A stretch of 39,192 bases of DNA. It comes from JBCCFW01 sp039029535. GTDB lineage: Bacteria > Acidobacteriota > JBCCFW01. A program made the position numbers and the translations under genes. This document shows, piece after piece, positions 17,599 through 26,439 of the stretch (its first letter is position 1; each line of letters begins with the position of its first letter). The stretch lies in contig JBCCFW010000053.1 of the NCBI GenBank assembly GCA_039029535.1, positions 1 to 39,192 on the forward strand. Reading direction: 5' to 3'. A model generated the notes under the pieces. That model was not told where the DNA came from. It made no database searches and saw only the letters and a list, made by a program, of their open reading frames with translations.

Positions 17599-20265
17599 TC
17601 AGGGGGCGAAGGTGAGCGACTCGAAGCTGAATTCGGCGGTCGGGACCGGGGTCATGACCGGGTTCTCGATGCGCAGCTCCTCGTCCACGAACTCGAACTG
17701 GTCGATGGTCGGCATGTCGCCGATCCAGGTGAACGTGTACTCGAAGAGCTCGGTCTGAGGGGCTGCGAAGGTCGCGTCGTCGATGGCCAGGGTCCGAACG
17801 GTGTCGCCGTCGACCTGGTCGTCGTAGAAGGCGTTGGTCGCCAGGGGACCGAGCGGCACGGTGGTGACGTTCTCCAGCAGGATCTCGATCGGGAAGCGGA
17901 TCCGGCAGTTCGTGAGGAGGATGTCGCCCGTGCCGGTGACGCCGACGACGAGGATGGCCGTGCCGGTGGGCTCACAGGCGTCGCCTTCACCGTCGCGGTC
18001 GCGGTCTTCCTGGAGGGGGTTCGCCGCCGCCAGGCAGTTGTCGCAGGCGTTGCCGACGCCGTCCATGTCGCTGTCGTCCTGGAAGGCGTTGGCCTCCGTG
18101 GGACAGTTGTCGCAGAGGCTGCCGAGACCGTCGGAGTCGGTGTCTTCCTGATCCGGGTTCGGAACGATCGGGCAGTTGTCGCAGGCGTCGCCGACGAGGT
18201 CGTCGTCGACGTCTTCCTGGCCGGGATCCGGGTCCATCGGGCAGCGGTCGCAGTCGTCACCGACGCCATCCATGTCACCGTCGGCCTGGGACATCTGGAC
18301 CTGCACGGGGCAGTTGTCGCAGGCGTCACCGAAGCCATCGGCCTCGAAGTCTTCCTGACCCGGGTTGAAGTTCACGGGGCAGTTGTCGCAGACGTCGCCG
18401 AGGTCGTCCGCGTCCAGGTCACCCTGGCTCGCGTTGGGGACGTCGACGCAGTTGTCGTCGATGTCGGGCACGCCATCCATGTCGGAGTCGACGGCGCCCG
18501 CCTCGCAGGCGTCGCCCGTGCCGTCCATGTCGGTGTCGGTCTGACCCGGGTTCACGGTGTCCGGACAGTTGTCACAGACGTTGCCGACGCCGTCCATGTC
18601 GTTGTCGGCCTGACCCGGGTTGGCGATGGTGGGGCAGTTGTCCAGCGCATCGAACACGCCGTCGCCGTCGCCGTCCTCGCAGGCATCCCCGATGCCGTCC
18701 ATGTCGGCATCTTCCTGGAGGGGGTTGGCGATGCCGGGGCAGTTGTCGCAGGCGTCGCCGCGGAGGTCGAAGTCGGAGTCGGTCTGGCTGGCGTTGGCGG
18801 TCAGCGGGCAGTTGTCCATCGCGTCGGGCACGCCGTCCATGTCGGTGTCGGCCGCACCTTCGCAGGCGTCGCCGATGCCGTTCATGTTGAGGTCTTCCTG
18901 ACCCGGATTCGCGATGGCCACGCAGTTGTCGCAGGCGTTGCCGACGCCGTCGAAGTCGGTGTCTTCCTGGCCGCCGTTGGACGTGGTCAGGCAGTTGTCG
19001 CAGTCGTTGCCGACGCCGTCGCCGTCGATGTCGCCCTGGCCGAGGTTGGCGATGGTCGGACAGTTGTCGCAGGCGTTGCCGAGCGAGTCGGTGTCGTCGT
19101 TCTGCTGGTCGGTGTTGCCGGTGTCGGGGCAGTTGTCGCAGGCATCACCGACATCGTCGCCGTCGCGGTCGGCCTGGCCAGCGTTGCTGATGACGCGGCA
19201 GTTGTCGCAGGCATCACCAGCGCCGTCACCGTCGTCGTCACGCTGGTCGGCGTTGTCGTCGAAGGGGCAGTTGTCGATGGCGTCGGGGACGCCGTCACCG
19301 TCGGCATCGCCTTCGCAGGCGTCACCGATCCCGTCCATGTTCGAGTCGGCCTGGTCGGCGTTGCTCAGGTCGGGGCAGTTGTCGCAGGAGTCGCCGACGC
19401 CGTCGTTGTCACGGTCGGTCTGGAGGACGTTGGGCCGCGTCGGGCAGTTGTCACACTCCTCGCCGAGGCCGTCACCGTCGCTGTCTTCCTGACCAGCGTT
19501 GCTGTCGATGGGGCAGTTGTCGCACTCGTTGCCGACCGTGTCGAAGTCGGCGTCGAGCTGGAGGGGGTTGGCGAGGTTGGGACAGTTGTCGAGGAGGTCG
19601 ATCACGCCGTCCGAGTCGGAATCGAGCTCGCAGGCGTCACCCACGCCGTTGGCGTCCACGTCTTCCTGACCCGGGTTGAAGGCGTCTGGGCAGTTGTCGC
19701 AGGCGGTGCCGATGTCGTCGTCGTCTTCGTCGAGCTGGTCACCGTTGTTGTCGATGGGGCAGTTGTCGCAGACGTTGCCCACGCCGTCGACGTCGAGGTC
19801 GGCCTGGTCGTTGTTGGCGACGGTGGGGCAGTTGTCGCAGGCATCGCCGCGGCTGTCGCCGTCGGTGTTGAGCTGGTCCGGGTCGCTGGCGAGAGGGCAG
19901 ACGTCGTCGTCGTCGGGGATGCCGTCGCGATCGGTGTCGACCGTTGAGCCCGGATCGCAGGCGTTGCCCAGGCCGTCACCGTCGCTGTCGACCTGATCGG
20001 CGTTGGCGGTGCAGGGGCAGTTGTCGATGAAGTCCTGGACGAAGTCGCCGTCGGAGTCACCGAGGTCGCACGCGTCTCCGGTGCCGTCGAGGTTGCAGTC
20101 GGCCTGGCTCGGGTTGGCATCGAAGGGACAGTTGTCGATGGAGTTGGCGAAGCCGTCTCCGTCGCTGTCGTCGAGCACGGGCACGAGCGGCTTGCTCCCG
20201 TCGCAGGCCAGAAGGAGAGGGAGAGCAAGGAGGGCCAGGAGAGTGGGCCGCAAGAGGGAATGCAT
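17599..20265 (-). CDS. Thrombospondin type 3 repeat lipoprotein 4 (longest)
   Basis: An 888-residue lipoprotein. The ATG at 20265 is preferred because GAGGA precedes it and it opens the signal peptide directly (MHSLLRPTLLALLALPLLLAC, lipobox LLAC). About 27 TSP3 units follow, the most of the four relatives, covering roughly residues 25-740. The C-terminal domain of about 145 residues has TELFEYTFTWIGDMPTIDQFEF, again a cohesin-like strand pattern, but a more divergent one than in its relatives. The gene is divergent from the STAND regulator at 20481 across a 215-base promoter region. With ~27 near-identical units it is the likeliest of the four to change length by recombination. A calcium-stiffened surface rod is inferred. 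Confidence 0.88.
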   Translation of the reverse strand: MHSLLRPTLLALLALPLLLACDGSKPLVPVLDDSDGDGFANSIDNCPFDANPSQADCNLDGTGDACDLGDSDGDFVQDFIDNCPCTANADQVDSDGDGLGNACDPGSTVDTDRDGIPDDDDVCPLASDPDQLNTDGDSRGDACDNCPTVANNDQADLDVDGVGNVCDNCPIDNNGDQLDEDDDDIGTACDNCPDAFNPGQEDVDANGVGDACELDSDSDGVIDLLDNCPNLANPLQLDADFDTVGNECDNCPIDSNAGQEDSDGDGLGEECDNCPTRPNVLQTDRDNDGVGDSCDNCPDLSNADQADSNMDGIGDACEGDADGDGVPDAIDNCPFDDNADQRDDDGDGAGDACDNCRVISNAGQADRDGDDVGDACDNCPDTGNTDQQNDDTDSLGNACDNCPTIANLGQGDIDGDGVGNDCDNCLTTSNGGQEDTDFDGVGNACDNCVAIANPGQEDLNMNGIGDACEGAADTDMDGVPDAMDNCPLTANASQTDSDFDLRGDACDNCPGIANPLQEDADMDGIGDACEDGDGDGVFDALDNCPTIANPGQADNDMDGVGNVCDNCPDTVNPGQTDTDMDGTGDACEAGAVDSDMDGVPDIDDNCVDVPNASQGDLDADDLGDVCDNCPVNFNPGQEDFEADGFGDACDNCPVQVQMSQADGDMDGVGDDCDRCPMDPDPGQEDVDDDLVGDACDNCPIVPNPDQEDTDSDGLGSLCDNCPTEANAFQDDSDMDGVGNACDNCLAAANPLQEDRDRDGEGDACEPTGTAILVVGVTGTGDILLTNCRIRFPIEILLENVTTVPLGPLATNAFYDDQVDGDTVRTLAIDDATFAAPQTELFEYTFTWIGDMPTIDQFEFVDEELRIENPVMTPVPTAEFSFESLTFAP

Positions 20266-20419
20266 CGATGGGGTCCTCGTCGAAGCGCCGAGAGATGGCG
20301 CGTCGCGACCAGGCAGACAACACCGTGAAGCCGCAGTCATGGCGGCCTCCGGACAGGCTAGGCGACCACGCATCTTAAAAAGGTAGGCCGCCAGGCGTCA
20401 AATGATGTCGGGGCGAAAG

Positions 20420-20440
20420 GGGGCGTTGACGGAACGCCCC
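20420..20440. promoter_or_regulatory. Perfect hairpin/operator-like palindrome upstream of STAND regulator 1
   Basis: The arms GGGGCGTT and AACGCCCC pair perfectly around GACGG, 40 bases upstream of the regulator's start, in the divergent promoter region shared with TSP3 lipoprotein 4. It is not followed by a T-tract, so an operator (for instance for the adjacent XRE-domain protein) is more likely than a terminator. Confidence 0.4.
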
Positions 20441-20468
20441 AGCGTCACCTTCGGCTGAGGACTGTCTT

Positions 20469-20474
20469 TAGAAT
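20469..20474 (+). promoter_or_regulatory. Candidate -10 element of a leaderless transcript
   Basis: TAGAAT ends six bases before the ATG of the STAND regulator, and no Shine-Dalgarno sequence is present between them. This is the spacing expected if transcription begins at the A of the start codon. No good -35 is seen. Confidence 0.4.
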
Positions 20475-20480
20475 AACCCC

Positions 20481-23213
20481 ATGTCGAAGCGGGGGGCGTT
20501 GAACATCGCGTTGCTCAAGGAAGAGCGACGTCGCCAGAAGATCCGGCAGGCGGATGCGGCCGCTGCGCTCGAGATCGCGGAGCGACACTACCGCCGGCTC
20601 GAGAACGGCGAGGTCGAGGCCCAGGGGGAGCTGCTCGAGAAGCTCGTGGCCTGGGCCTGGTCGGAGCTGGACCTACCCGAGAGCGAGCTGGTCTCCGAGG
20701 TGCCGGCGACGTCCCCCGGAGAGCCCGGCTCGCGCGACCCGAGCGTGCCGGCTCCGGCTTCGGTGTTCGTCGGGCGCGCTATCGAGCTGGCCGAGCTGGA
20801 GCGACGGCTGGCGGAGGGCACGCGCCTGCTGACGGTGCTTGGACCGCCCGGCGTCGGGAAGACCCGGCTGCTGACGGAGTACCTGCGGTCAGGGATCGGT
20901 GGCTGGCCAGGTGGAGCGTGGTTCTGCGACCTGTCGGAGGCACGGTCGGAAGAGGACGTGTTGCGGGTCGTGGCGTCGACGCTGGACGTGCGCCTGGGCC
21001 AGGACCCAGTGACGCAGCTCGGTCACGCCCTGGCGGCGCGAGGTCGGGGGCTGCTCGTGCTGGACAACTTCGAGCAGGTGGTCGAGCACGCACCGCTGGT
21101 GGAGACCTGGCTGGAGCAGGCGGGCGAGGTCGCGTTCGTCGTGACGAGTCGGGTGGTGCTGCAACTCCGGGGTGAAGAGATGATGCCGCTCGAGCCCTTG
21201 TCCTTGGAGGACGAGGCGGTCGAGCTCTTCGTACAGCGGTCGCGAGCTCGGAATGTCGACTTCACGCTCACCGACGACAACCGGGATGACGTGCAGGAGG
21301 TCGTGCGGCTGTTGGACGGGTTGCCACTGGCGATCGAGCTGGCGGCGGCACGGTCGTCGGTGTTGTCGCCCAAGCAGCTTCGGGCACGGATGAAGGACCG
21401 GTTCCGGCTGCTGGCCGGAGCGCGGGGCACGAAGGAGCGTCAGGCGACCCTGCGTGCGGCCATCGACTGGTCGTGGGAGCTACTGGAGCCCTGGGAGAAG
21501 GCGGCGCTGGCGCAGGTGTCGGTGTTCGAGGGCGGGTTCACGTTGGATGCGGCCGAGGCGGTGCTGGACTTGTCGGCCTGGCCGGAGCACTCGTGGCCGT
21601 TGGATGCCGTGCAGTCACTGGTGGACAAGAGCTTGCTGCGAACCTGGATGCCAGTGGCTGTAGACGATCGACGGCATGACATCGATGAGCCGTACTTTGC
21701 GATGTACGTGAGCATCCACGAGTACGCGGCGGAGAAGTTGCGGACGGAAGGGGAAGTGTCGGAGGGAGGGAGTGGGTCAGAGGCGGAAGATGTGGTCTTC
21801 GCCAGGCACGGTGAGTACTACGCTGGATTCGGAACGAAGGAGGCAGTGGAAGCGCTGAACAGTCATGGAGGAGCTGCGAGAAGGAGGGCTCTTGGGAGAG
21901 AGCTTGGCAACCTACTGACGGCCTGTCGCCGAGCCATCAAGCGAAGGCAAGGCAACACTGCCGGGATGCTAGTGGATGCCGCGGCGAACGTGCTTCTCTT
22001 GAGTGGCTCCTTGCGCGTGGTACTCGATTTGGGAGAGGAAACTCTGCAGCTGCAAGTAGATCCGAGAGTACGCAGTTGGGTTCTCGGGACCTTGGGAGTG
22101 TGCTACCAAGTGAGCGATAGCTACGAGTTGGCCATCGAGCGGTACCAAGCCGCGCTCGACATGCACCGAGTTGCAGGTGACCGCATCGAAGAGGGGAGAA
22201 CGCTGTCTAGCATCGCGGTTGCGTTCCGGTATAGGGGTGAGTTCATGCGAGCGCGGTCATGTCTTGAGGAAGCGCTGGCTGTGTTCAGAGATGTTGGCGA
22301 CAAGAGGATGGAAGGTGAGGTGCTAGCGAATCTTGGGATTCTCTGCTCCCATGATGGTAGGTACCGAGAGGGCATGGACTGGCACGAGAGGGCGATTGAG
22401 GTGAACCGTGAGGCTGGCCATCGAAGAGCTGAGGCCGTGGCGCTGGGCGGCCTGGCGAAGATGAGCGGAAGCATCGGCCGCTTCCCGGAGGCGGTAAGGC
22501 TGTACGAGGCGGTGCTTGAGATTTGTCGGGAGCTGGCAGATCGGCGTAGCGAGGTTCAGGCGCGTGCCAACTACGGTCGTGATCACTTTGATCTCGGTTG
22601 CATTGAGACTGCGTACCGGCAGTATGAGCTGGCCTTGTCGCTGCAACGGGAGCTAGGGGGGCGTGGGTCGGAGGGGATGCTTCTTGAACAGTTGGCGTTG
22701 TGGCACGGTGCGCGAGGGGAATCCGAGGACGCCCTTTCTCTGGCTGGAAGGGCTTTGAGAATCCACTGCGAGGCTGGTCAGCGTCGCAACGAAGCGATGG
22801 TCCTCGGTACGCTCGGCTGGTTGCACTGCGATGCGGGGGCATACCGCGACGCTGATGAGTACTTGTCGAAGGCGCTAGCACTGAGCCGTGAGCTAGGGAT
22901 GGTAGAGCTGGAGGGGGAAATCCAGGGCTGCTTGGGGCAGAGCCTCTCAGAGCAGGGAGAGTTCGCGAGGGCCGGGCGCGCATTCGAGTTTGGAGAGCGG
23001 CTGATTCGAGCCCAGGAAGGAAAGAAGTCGCTGTTTAGATTGCTCGCACGGCGCGGCATGCACGAGGTCCGAGTCGGACGATTCGAGCAAGCTCGGGTGT
23101 GCCTGGAAGAACTCGAGCAGAGTCGGAGACTATGCGGAGTGTCGCATTCGTCTTCTATCGGCAAGGCGATCGATGAGTTGGCAACACTGCTGGGTGCCGA
23201 GGGAGACTCCTGA
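20481..23213 (+). CDS. XRE-HTH/NB-ARC/TPR STAND regulator 1
   Basis: A 910-residue cytosolic signalling protein. Residues ~8-60 form an XRE/Cro-type helix-turn-helix (QADAAAALEIAERHYRRLENGE). An NTPase of the NB-ARC/STAND class follows: FVGR box, Walker A GPPGVGKT at 121-128, Walker B LLVLDNFE at 191-198, and GLPLAIELAAAR at 280-291. A winged-helix-like linker (SVFEGGFTLDAAEAVL) comes next, then TPR repeats from about 530 to 890. Members of this class sense a signal with the TPR part, exchange nucleotide, and act through the effector domain, here DNA binding. A paralogue is at 32319. The TPR half uses visibly less GC-rich codons than the front half. The start has no ribosome site and may be leaderless. 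An anti-phage role is possible but not shown. Confidence 0.88.
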   Translation: MSKRGALNIALLKEERRRQKIRQADAAAALEIAERHYRRLENGEVEAQGELLEKLVAWAWSELDLPESELVSEVPATSPGEPGSRDPSVPAPASVFVGRAIELAELERRLAEGTRLLTVLGPPGVGKTRLLTEYLRSGIGGWPGGAWFCDLSEARSEEDVLRVVASTLDVRLGQDPVTQLGHALAARGRGLLVLDNFEQVVEHAPLVETWLEQAGEVAFVVTSRVVLQLRGEEMMPLEPLSLEDEAVELFVQRSRARNVDFTLTDDNRDDVQEVVRLLDGLPLAIELAAARSSVLSPKQLRARMKDRFRLLAGARGTKERQATLRAAIDWSWELLEPWEKAALAQVSVFEGGFTLDAAEAVLDLSAWPEHSWPLDAVQSLVDKSLLRTWMPVAVDDRRHDIDEPYFAMYVSIHEYAAEKLRTEGEVSEGGSGSEAEDVVFARHGEYYAGFGTKEAVEALNSHGGAARRRALGRELGNLLTACRRAIKRRQGNTAGMLVDAAANVLLLSGSLRVVLDLGEETLQLQVDPRVRSWVLGTLGVCYQVSDSYELAIERYQAALDMHRVAGDRIEEGRTLSSIAVAFRYRGEFMRARSCLEEALAVFRDVGDKRMEGEVLANLGILCSHDGRYREGMDWHERAIEVNREAGHRRAEAVALGGLAKMSGSIGRFPEAVRLYEAVLEICRELADRRSEVQARANYGRDHFDLGCIETAYRQYELALSLQRELGGRGSEGMLLEQLALWHGARGESEDALSLAGRALRIHCEAGQRRNEAMVLGTLGWLHCDAGAYRDADEYLSKALALSRELGMVELEGEIQGCLGQSLSEQGEFARAGRAFEFGERLIRAQEGKKSLFRLLARRGMHEVRVGRFEQARVCLEELEQSRRLCGVSHSSSIGKAIDELATLLGAEGDS

Positions 23214-23248
23214 GCCAAGTAGGCTTGGCGTGTGGTCCAAGAGGCTAG

Positions 23249-24100
23249 TTATCCAAGAGAGCCCAGGGCCTTCTCGGCCTTCTTTGCTTCCTCGGTGCCT
23301 GCATGGCCCGAGACGACCTTCTGATACCAACCCCGAGCGGCATCGTTCCGGCCCAAGCCTTGCTCGGTCTGGCCCATGGCGAGCATGAGCTCAGCGGAGG
23401 GGCTGTCGCCGGCCTGACCGAGGGCCTTCTTGAGCTGCTTCGACGCCGCCTTGTACTCCTTCTTCTTGGCCAGGCAGGCGCCGCTGCCGACACAGGCCTC
23501 GAGCCAGGCGTCGCCGGTGGCGTTCTTCATCGCCTTCTCGTAGCGGGCGATGGCGCGCTTGGTCTTGCCGACCGTGCGGTAGAAGCGAGCGAGCGCGAGG
23601 TGCGCGTCGGCGTCGTTGCGATCGTCGCGAAGCTTCGCGAAGGCGGCACCCACGTCGTCGGCATGCTTGAGGTAGGTCTTGAGGTAGAGGCCGACCGTCT
23701 TGGCGTCCTTGTAGCCCTCGAGCCGAAACACCTCTTCTCCACCGGGCGCTGCGACGATGGTGGTCGGGTAGCCGACGAGGCTGTAGCGCTTGACGGGCAC
23801 CTTCTCGACGTCCGCGTTCACCTTGGCCGCGGTGAAGGCCTTCGAGATCTCGCCGACCTTGACGTCCTTCCAGGTGCTGTTGTCCATCCGCACGCAGTGG
23901 GGGCACCAGCCCGTGTAGAACTTGAACAGGAGTGGCTTGTCGTCGGCCTTGGCAGACTTGACGGCACCCGCGTAGGAGGTCCCCCAGTCGACGGTGCTCT
24001 TGACGTTCAGGTCGACCTTGCCGTCCTCCTTGGCGAGGGCAGGGAGGGCCAGTGAGAGGCCCAGGACGAGGACGACGGCGAGACGGGAGCTGCGGATCAT
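23249..24100 (-). CDS. Secreted thioredoxin-fold protein with TPR tail
   Basis: A 283-residue protein with a Sec signal peptide (VVLVLGLSLALPALA), then a thioredoxin-like domain with WCPHC at residues 65-69 and the cis-Pro region VGYPTTIV. Three or so TPR helices follow from about residue 150 (DADAHLALARFYRTVGKTKRAIARYEKAM). The CPHC motif is of the oxidising DsbA-like type, although the fold resembles periplasmic thioredoxin-like proteins (DUF255-like KPLLFKFYTGWCPHC). It probably acts on disulfides of exported proteins, in keeping with the many Cys-rich exported proteins nearby. The ATG at 24100 has AGGAG upstream. It follows the TonB receptor gene on the same strand but is separated from it by a strong terminator. 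It converges with STAND regulator 1. Confidence 0.85.
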   Translation of the reverse strand: MIRSSRLAVVLVLGLSLALPALAKEDGKVDLNVKSTVDWGTSYAGAVKSAKADDKPLLFKFYTGWCPHCVRMDNSTWKDVKVGEISKAFTAAKVNADVEKVPVKRYSLVGYPTTIVAAPGGEEVFRLEGYKDAKTVGLYLKTYLKHADDVGAAFAKLRDDRNDADAHLALARFYRTVGKTKRAIARYEKAMKNATGDAWLEACVGSGACLAKKKEYKAASKQLKKALGQAGDSPSAELMLAMGQTEQGLGRNDAARGWYQKVVSGHAGTEEAKKAEKALGSLG

Positions 24101-24146
24101 CGGACGACTCCTGAAAAGGTGACGGGAAAGGCTACCTGAAGACGAA

Positions 24147-24183
24147 GGGCCGGGGGGAGGTGTTCAACCTCCGCACCCGGCCC
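24147..24183 (-). terminator. Terminator after the TonB-dependent receptor gene
   Basis: Nested GC-rich arms (GGGCCGGG at 24147-24154 with CCCGGCCC at 24176-24183, plus an inner GGAGGT/ACCTCC pair) form a long stem. In the minus direction it is followed by TTCGTCTTC. It lies 22 bases past the receptor's stop. Confidence 0.7.
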
Positions 24184-24204
24184 GTGGCGAGATGACTCAG
24201 GTTC

Positions 24205-26421
24205 CTACTTGAGGAACTTGGCTCCCGCGAAGATGAAACGTCCCTGGATGGGACCCCAGTCGTAGGCGCTGTCGGTGTTGCCCAGGTCGGGCATGTAGTA
24301 GTCCGTGACGTTGTTCACGCCCAGGTAGCCGGACCAACCCTTCTTGCCGATGCGCTGCTCGACGCGGGTGTTGAAGGTCCAGTACGACTCGGACTTGAGG
24401 AACTCCCAGGGCTCGTCGCTGAAGCGCGTGCCGAAGTCGCCTTCTCCCAAGAAGAAGTGCTCCATCCCACCGGTGTAGGTCGCGTCCACGCTGAACTGAG
24501 TGCCGCGCTGGACGTGGTTGTAGCGGAAGTAGGCCGAGGCGGTGTGCTCGGGCGTGTAGCGGAGTGAACGGCCCGTCTGGTCGAGCGGGTTCGGCTTGCC
24601 CTCGGAGTCGAGGATGATGTCACCGGTGGTGTCATCGGTCTCCATGTAGCTCTCGAGGATCTCAGAGTCGGCGTAGGCATAGGTCCAGCCCACGTTGTAG
24701 CGGTCGTTGCGGAAGCGCAGGTCGTGGACGATGTCGAAGCCCCGGACTCGCGCCTTGGGGAGCGCCCGCAGCGAGTAGTGCGGGATGAAGTCCGTGGTCT
24801 TGTAGACGACCTTCTCGTGGTAGTTGGTCATCTCGGTCCAGAAGGTCGAGAAGGTCAGCCGCTGATCGGGCGTCGGCTTCCACTCGGCCTGGAGCTGGGT
24901 CGACCAGATGCGCTCGGGCTGGAGCCGCAGGTTGCGCTGGTACTTCGCGCCGCAGCAGGTCTCGGAGAAGCTGGGCTTGGGCGGGAGGATGCCCCGGCCG
25001 AGCTGCCAGTTGAAGACCCAGCGGCCGCCGGGCCGGAAGCTCACGCGGCCACGGGGGGAGACGAAGCTCCGCGAGATGTCGTCGTCCTCCGTGTACACCA
25101 GCTCGTGCGGGGGAAGATTCGTGATGCGCTTGATGGTGCGACCGAAGGTCGTCATGTGGTCGTAACGCAGGCCGACCGAGTAGTCCCACTTGGCGCCCAC
25201 GCTGCGGTCGTACTGGGCAAAGGCCTCCCAGGACTCGAGACCGTCGACGATCCAGAATGGATCAGCGTTGCCGCCGATGGCAAAGAGCGGGATCTGCACC
25301 ACGCCCAGACGCTGCTTGCTCCAGCCGAGGCCGGCGGTGACGAAGCCGGTCACGCCCGCCGGCGACTCGACCGTGAAGCGGCCGTAGCTGAGCTCGTCTT
25401 CGATCTGGTACGTGCGCTGCTTCGTGTCGTTCTCTTGGTCGGTCTGCGATTGGTAGGCGTACTGCTGCTGGCCTCGTCGCGAGTAGCGTCCGTCGACCTT
25501 GAGCCGGACGCCCGAGTCGAAGTCCATCGACCAGGTGCCGTTGAATTGACGCCAGTTGAAGAAGGCGTCCTCGTTGAAGTACCGGTACTCCTGGATGCGG
25601 GGCTCGAGCTGGAAGTACTGGTAGGGGCCGCCCGGGCCAGCAAGCTGATCCTCACCATAGAAGGAGGCGCCGAACGTGAAGGTCTGACGGTCGCTGAGCT
25701 TGAAGTCGAAGATGCCCTGGAAGGTCACGCGCTCGAATTCGCCCACCTCGTTGTAGTCGTCGTCATTGACCGAGTATTCGTCCTCGACGGCACCCTGGAC
25801 GAACACCAACGCACCGACGGGGCCCCACTGATCGATGGCCGCAGCACGGAGCTGACGCCAGCCCCAGTCGCCGACCTCGGCCTGGAGGTAGGTCTTGCGC
25901 TCCTCGCGCTTGGCCGAGTTGAACTCGATCGAGCCAGCGATGCCGGCCACGCCGGTCAGGACCGAGCCCGGCCCACGGACGACCTTGGTGTAGCCGATGA
26001 AGTCGGAGGGAAACTGGGTGAGGTAGTAGACGGAGGCGAGCCCGCCCGCGGCGGGCATGCCATCCCACTTGACCTCGACACGGTCACCGGACAGGCCGTT
26101 GACGGTGAGGCTGGCGGCGTTGCAGTTCGTGCAGATCGTATTGACCCGCACGCCCGAGCCACCGCCAGCAGCGAGCTCGTCACCCTCTTCTCCCTCGACT
26201 TCGGCGGCGAAGTCGCCGTCGTCATCACCGAGGGAGCCGAGGTCGGTGCTCTCGTCATCGAGGGCACCGAGGTCGACGAGCTCGTCCTCTTCGGCGACGG
26301 CGCTGGTCGGTACGACTAGCGCCAGGCCAAGCAGGAGGGCGAGTGCAGACGTGAAACGGCCCCGCCGCACCGGGCGGCTCGACGGGGAGGAAGAGGACGC
26401 ACGGCAGGCAGGGCCGTTCAT
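24205..26421 (-). CDS. TonB-dependent outer-membrane receptor
   Basis: A 738-residue protein with a long basic N-region, a signal peptide (LALLLGLALVVPTSAVA) and an Asp/Glu-rich stretch (residues 44-82). A plug domain follows (SLTVNGLSGDRVEVKWDGMP, then YTKVVRGPGSVLTG), and then a 22-strand-type barrel rich in aromatic/Asp alternation ending in F-x-F-AGAKFLK. The plug opens with CTNC at 97-100, a CxxC not found in most receptors, which could bind a metal or be a redox switch. Substrate is unknown. The gene follows a sugar-dehydrogenase-like/thioredoxin fusion by 18 bases, so both are in one operon and probably share a substrate or pathway. GGAG precedes the ATG at 26421. No TonB box was identified with confidence. 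Confidence 0.92.
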   Translation of the reverse strand: MNGPACRASSSSPSSRPVRRGRFTSALALLLGLALVVPTSAVAEEDELVDLGALDDESTDLGSLGDDDGDFAAEVEGEEGDELAAGGGSGVRVNTICTNCNAASLTVNGLSGDRVEVKWDGMPAAGGLASVYYLTQFPSDFIGYTKVVRGPGSVLTGVAGIAGSIEFNSAKREERKTYLQAEVGDWGWRQLRAAAIDQWGPVGALVFVQGAVEDEYSVNDDDYNEVGEFERVTFQGIFDFKLSDRQTFTFGASFYGEDQLAGPGGPYQYFQLEPRIQEYRYFNEDAFFNWRQFNGTWSMDFDSGVRLKVDGRYSRRGQQQYAYQSQTDQENDTKQRTYQIEDELSYGRFTVESPAGVTGFVTAGLGWSKQRLGVVQIPLFAIGGNADPFWIVDGLESWEAFAQYDRSVGAKWDYSVGLRYDHMTTFGRTIKRITNLPPHELVYTEDDDISRSFVSPRGRVSFRPGGRWVFNWQLGRGILPPKPSFSETCCGAKYQRNLRLQPERIWSTQLQAEWKPTPDQRLTFSTFWTEMTNYHEKVVYKTTDFIPHYSLRALPKARVRGFDIVHDLRFRNDRYNVGWTYAYADSEILESYMETDDTTGDIILDSEGKPNPLDQTGRSLRYTPEHTASAYFRYNHVQRGTQFSVDATYTGGMEHFFLGEGDFGTRFSDEPWEFLKSESYWTFNTRVEQRIGKKGWSGYLGVNNVTDYYMPDLGNTDSAYDWGPIQGRFIFAGAKFLK

Positions 26422-26439
26422 GTTGTGAGCTCCGAAGAA

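Noticed and set aside
17560..19947. 795-codon plus-strand open frame opposite TSP3 lipoprotein 4, rich in Val/Ala/Gly; similar frames oppose the other TSP3 genes (for example 906-2375 and 1118-2497)
   Set aside because: These are antisense shadows of the Asp/Gly/Asn/Cys-rich repeats; the high GC and periodic codons remove stops. The translation is a featureless VAGVADAV-type pattern, whereas the minus-strand reading has lipobox, TSP3 motif and stop/start signals.
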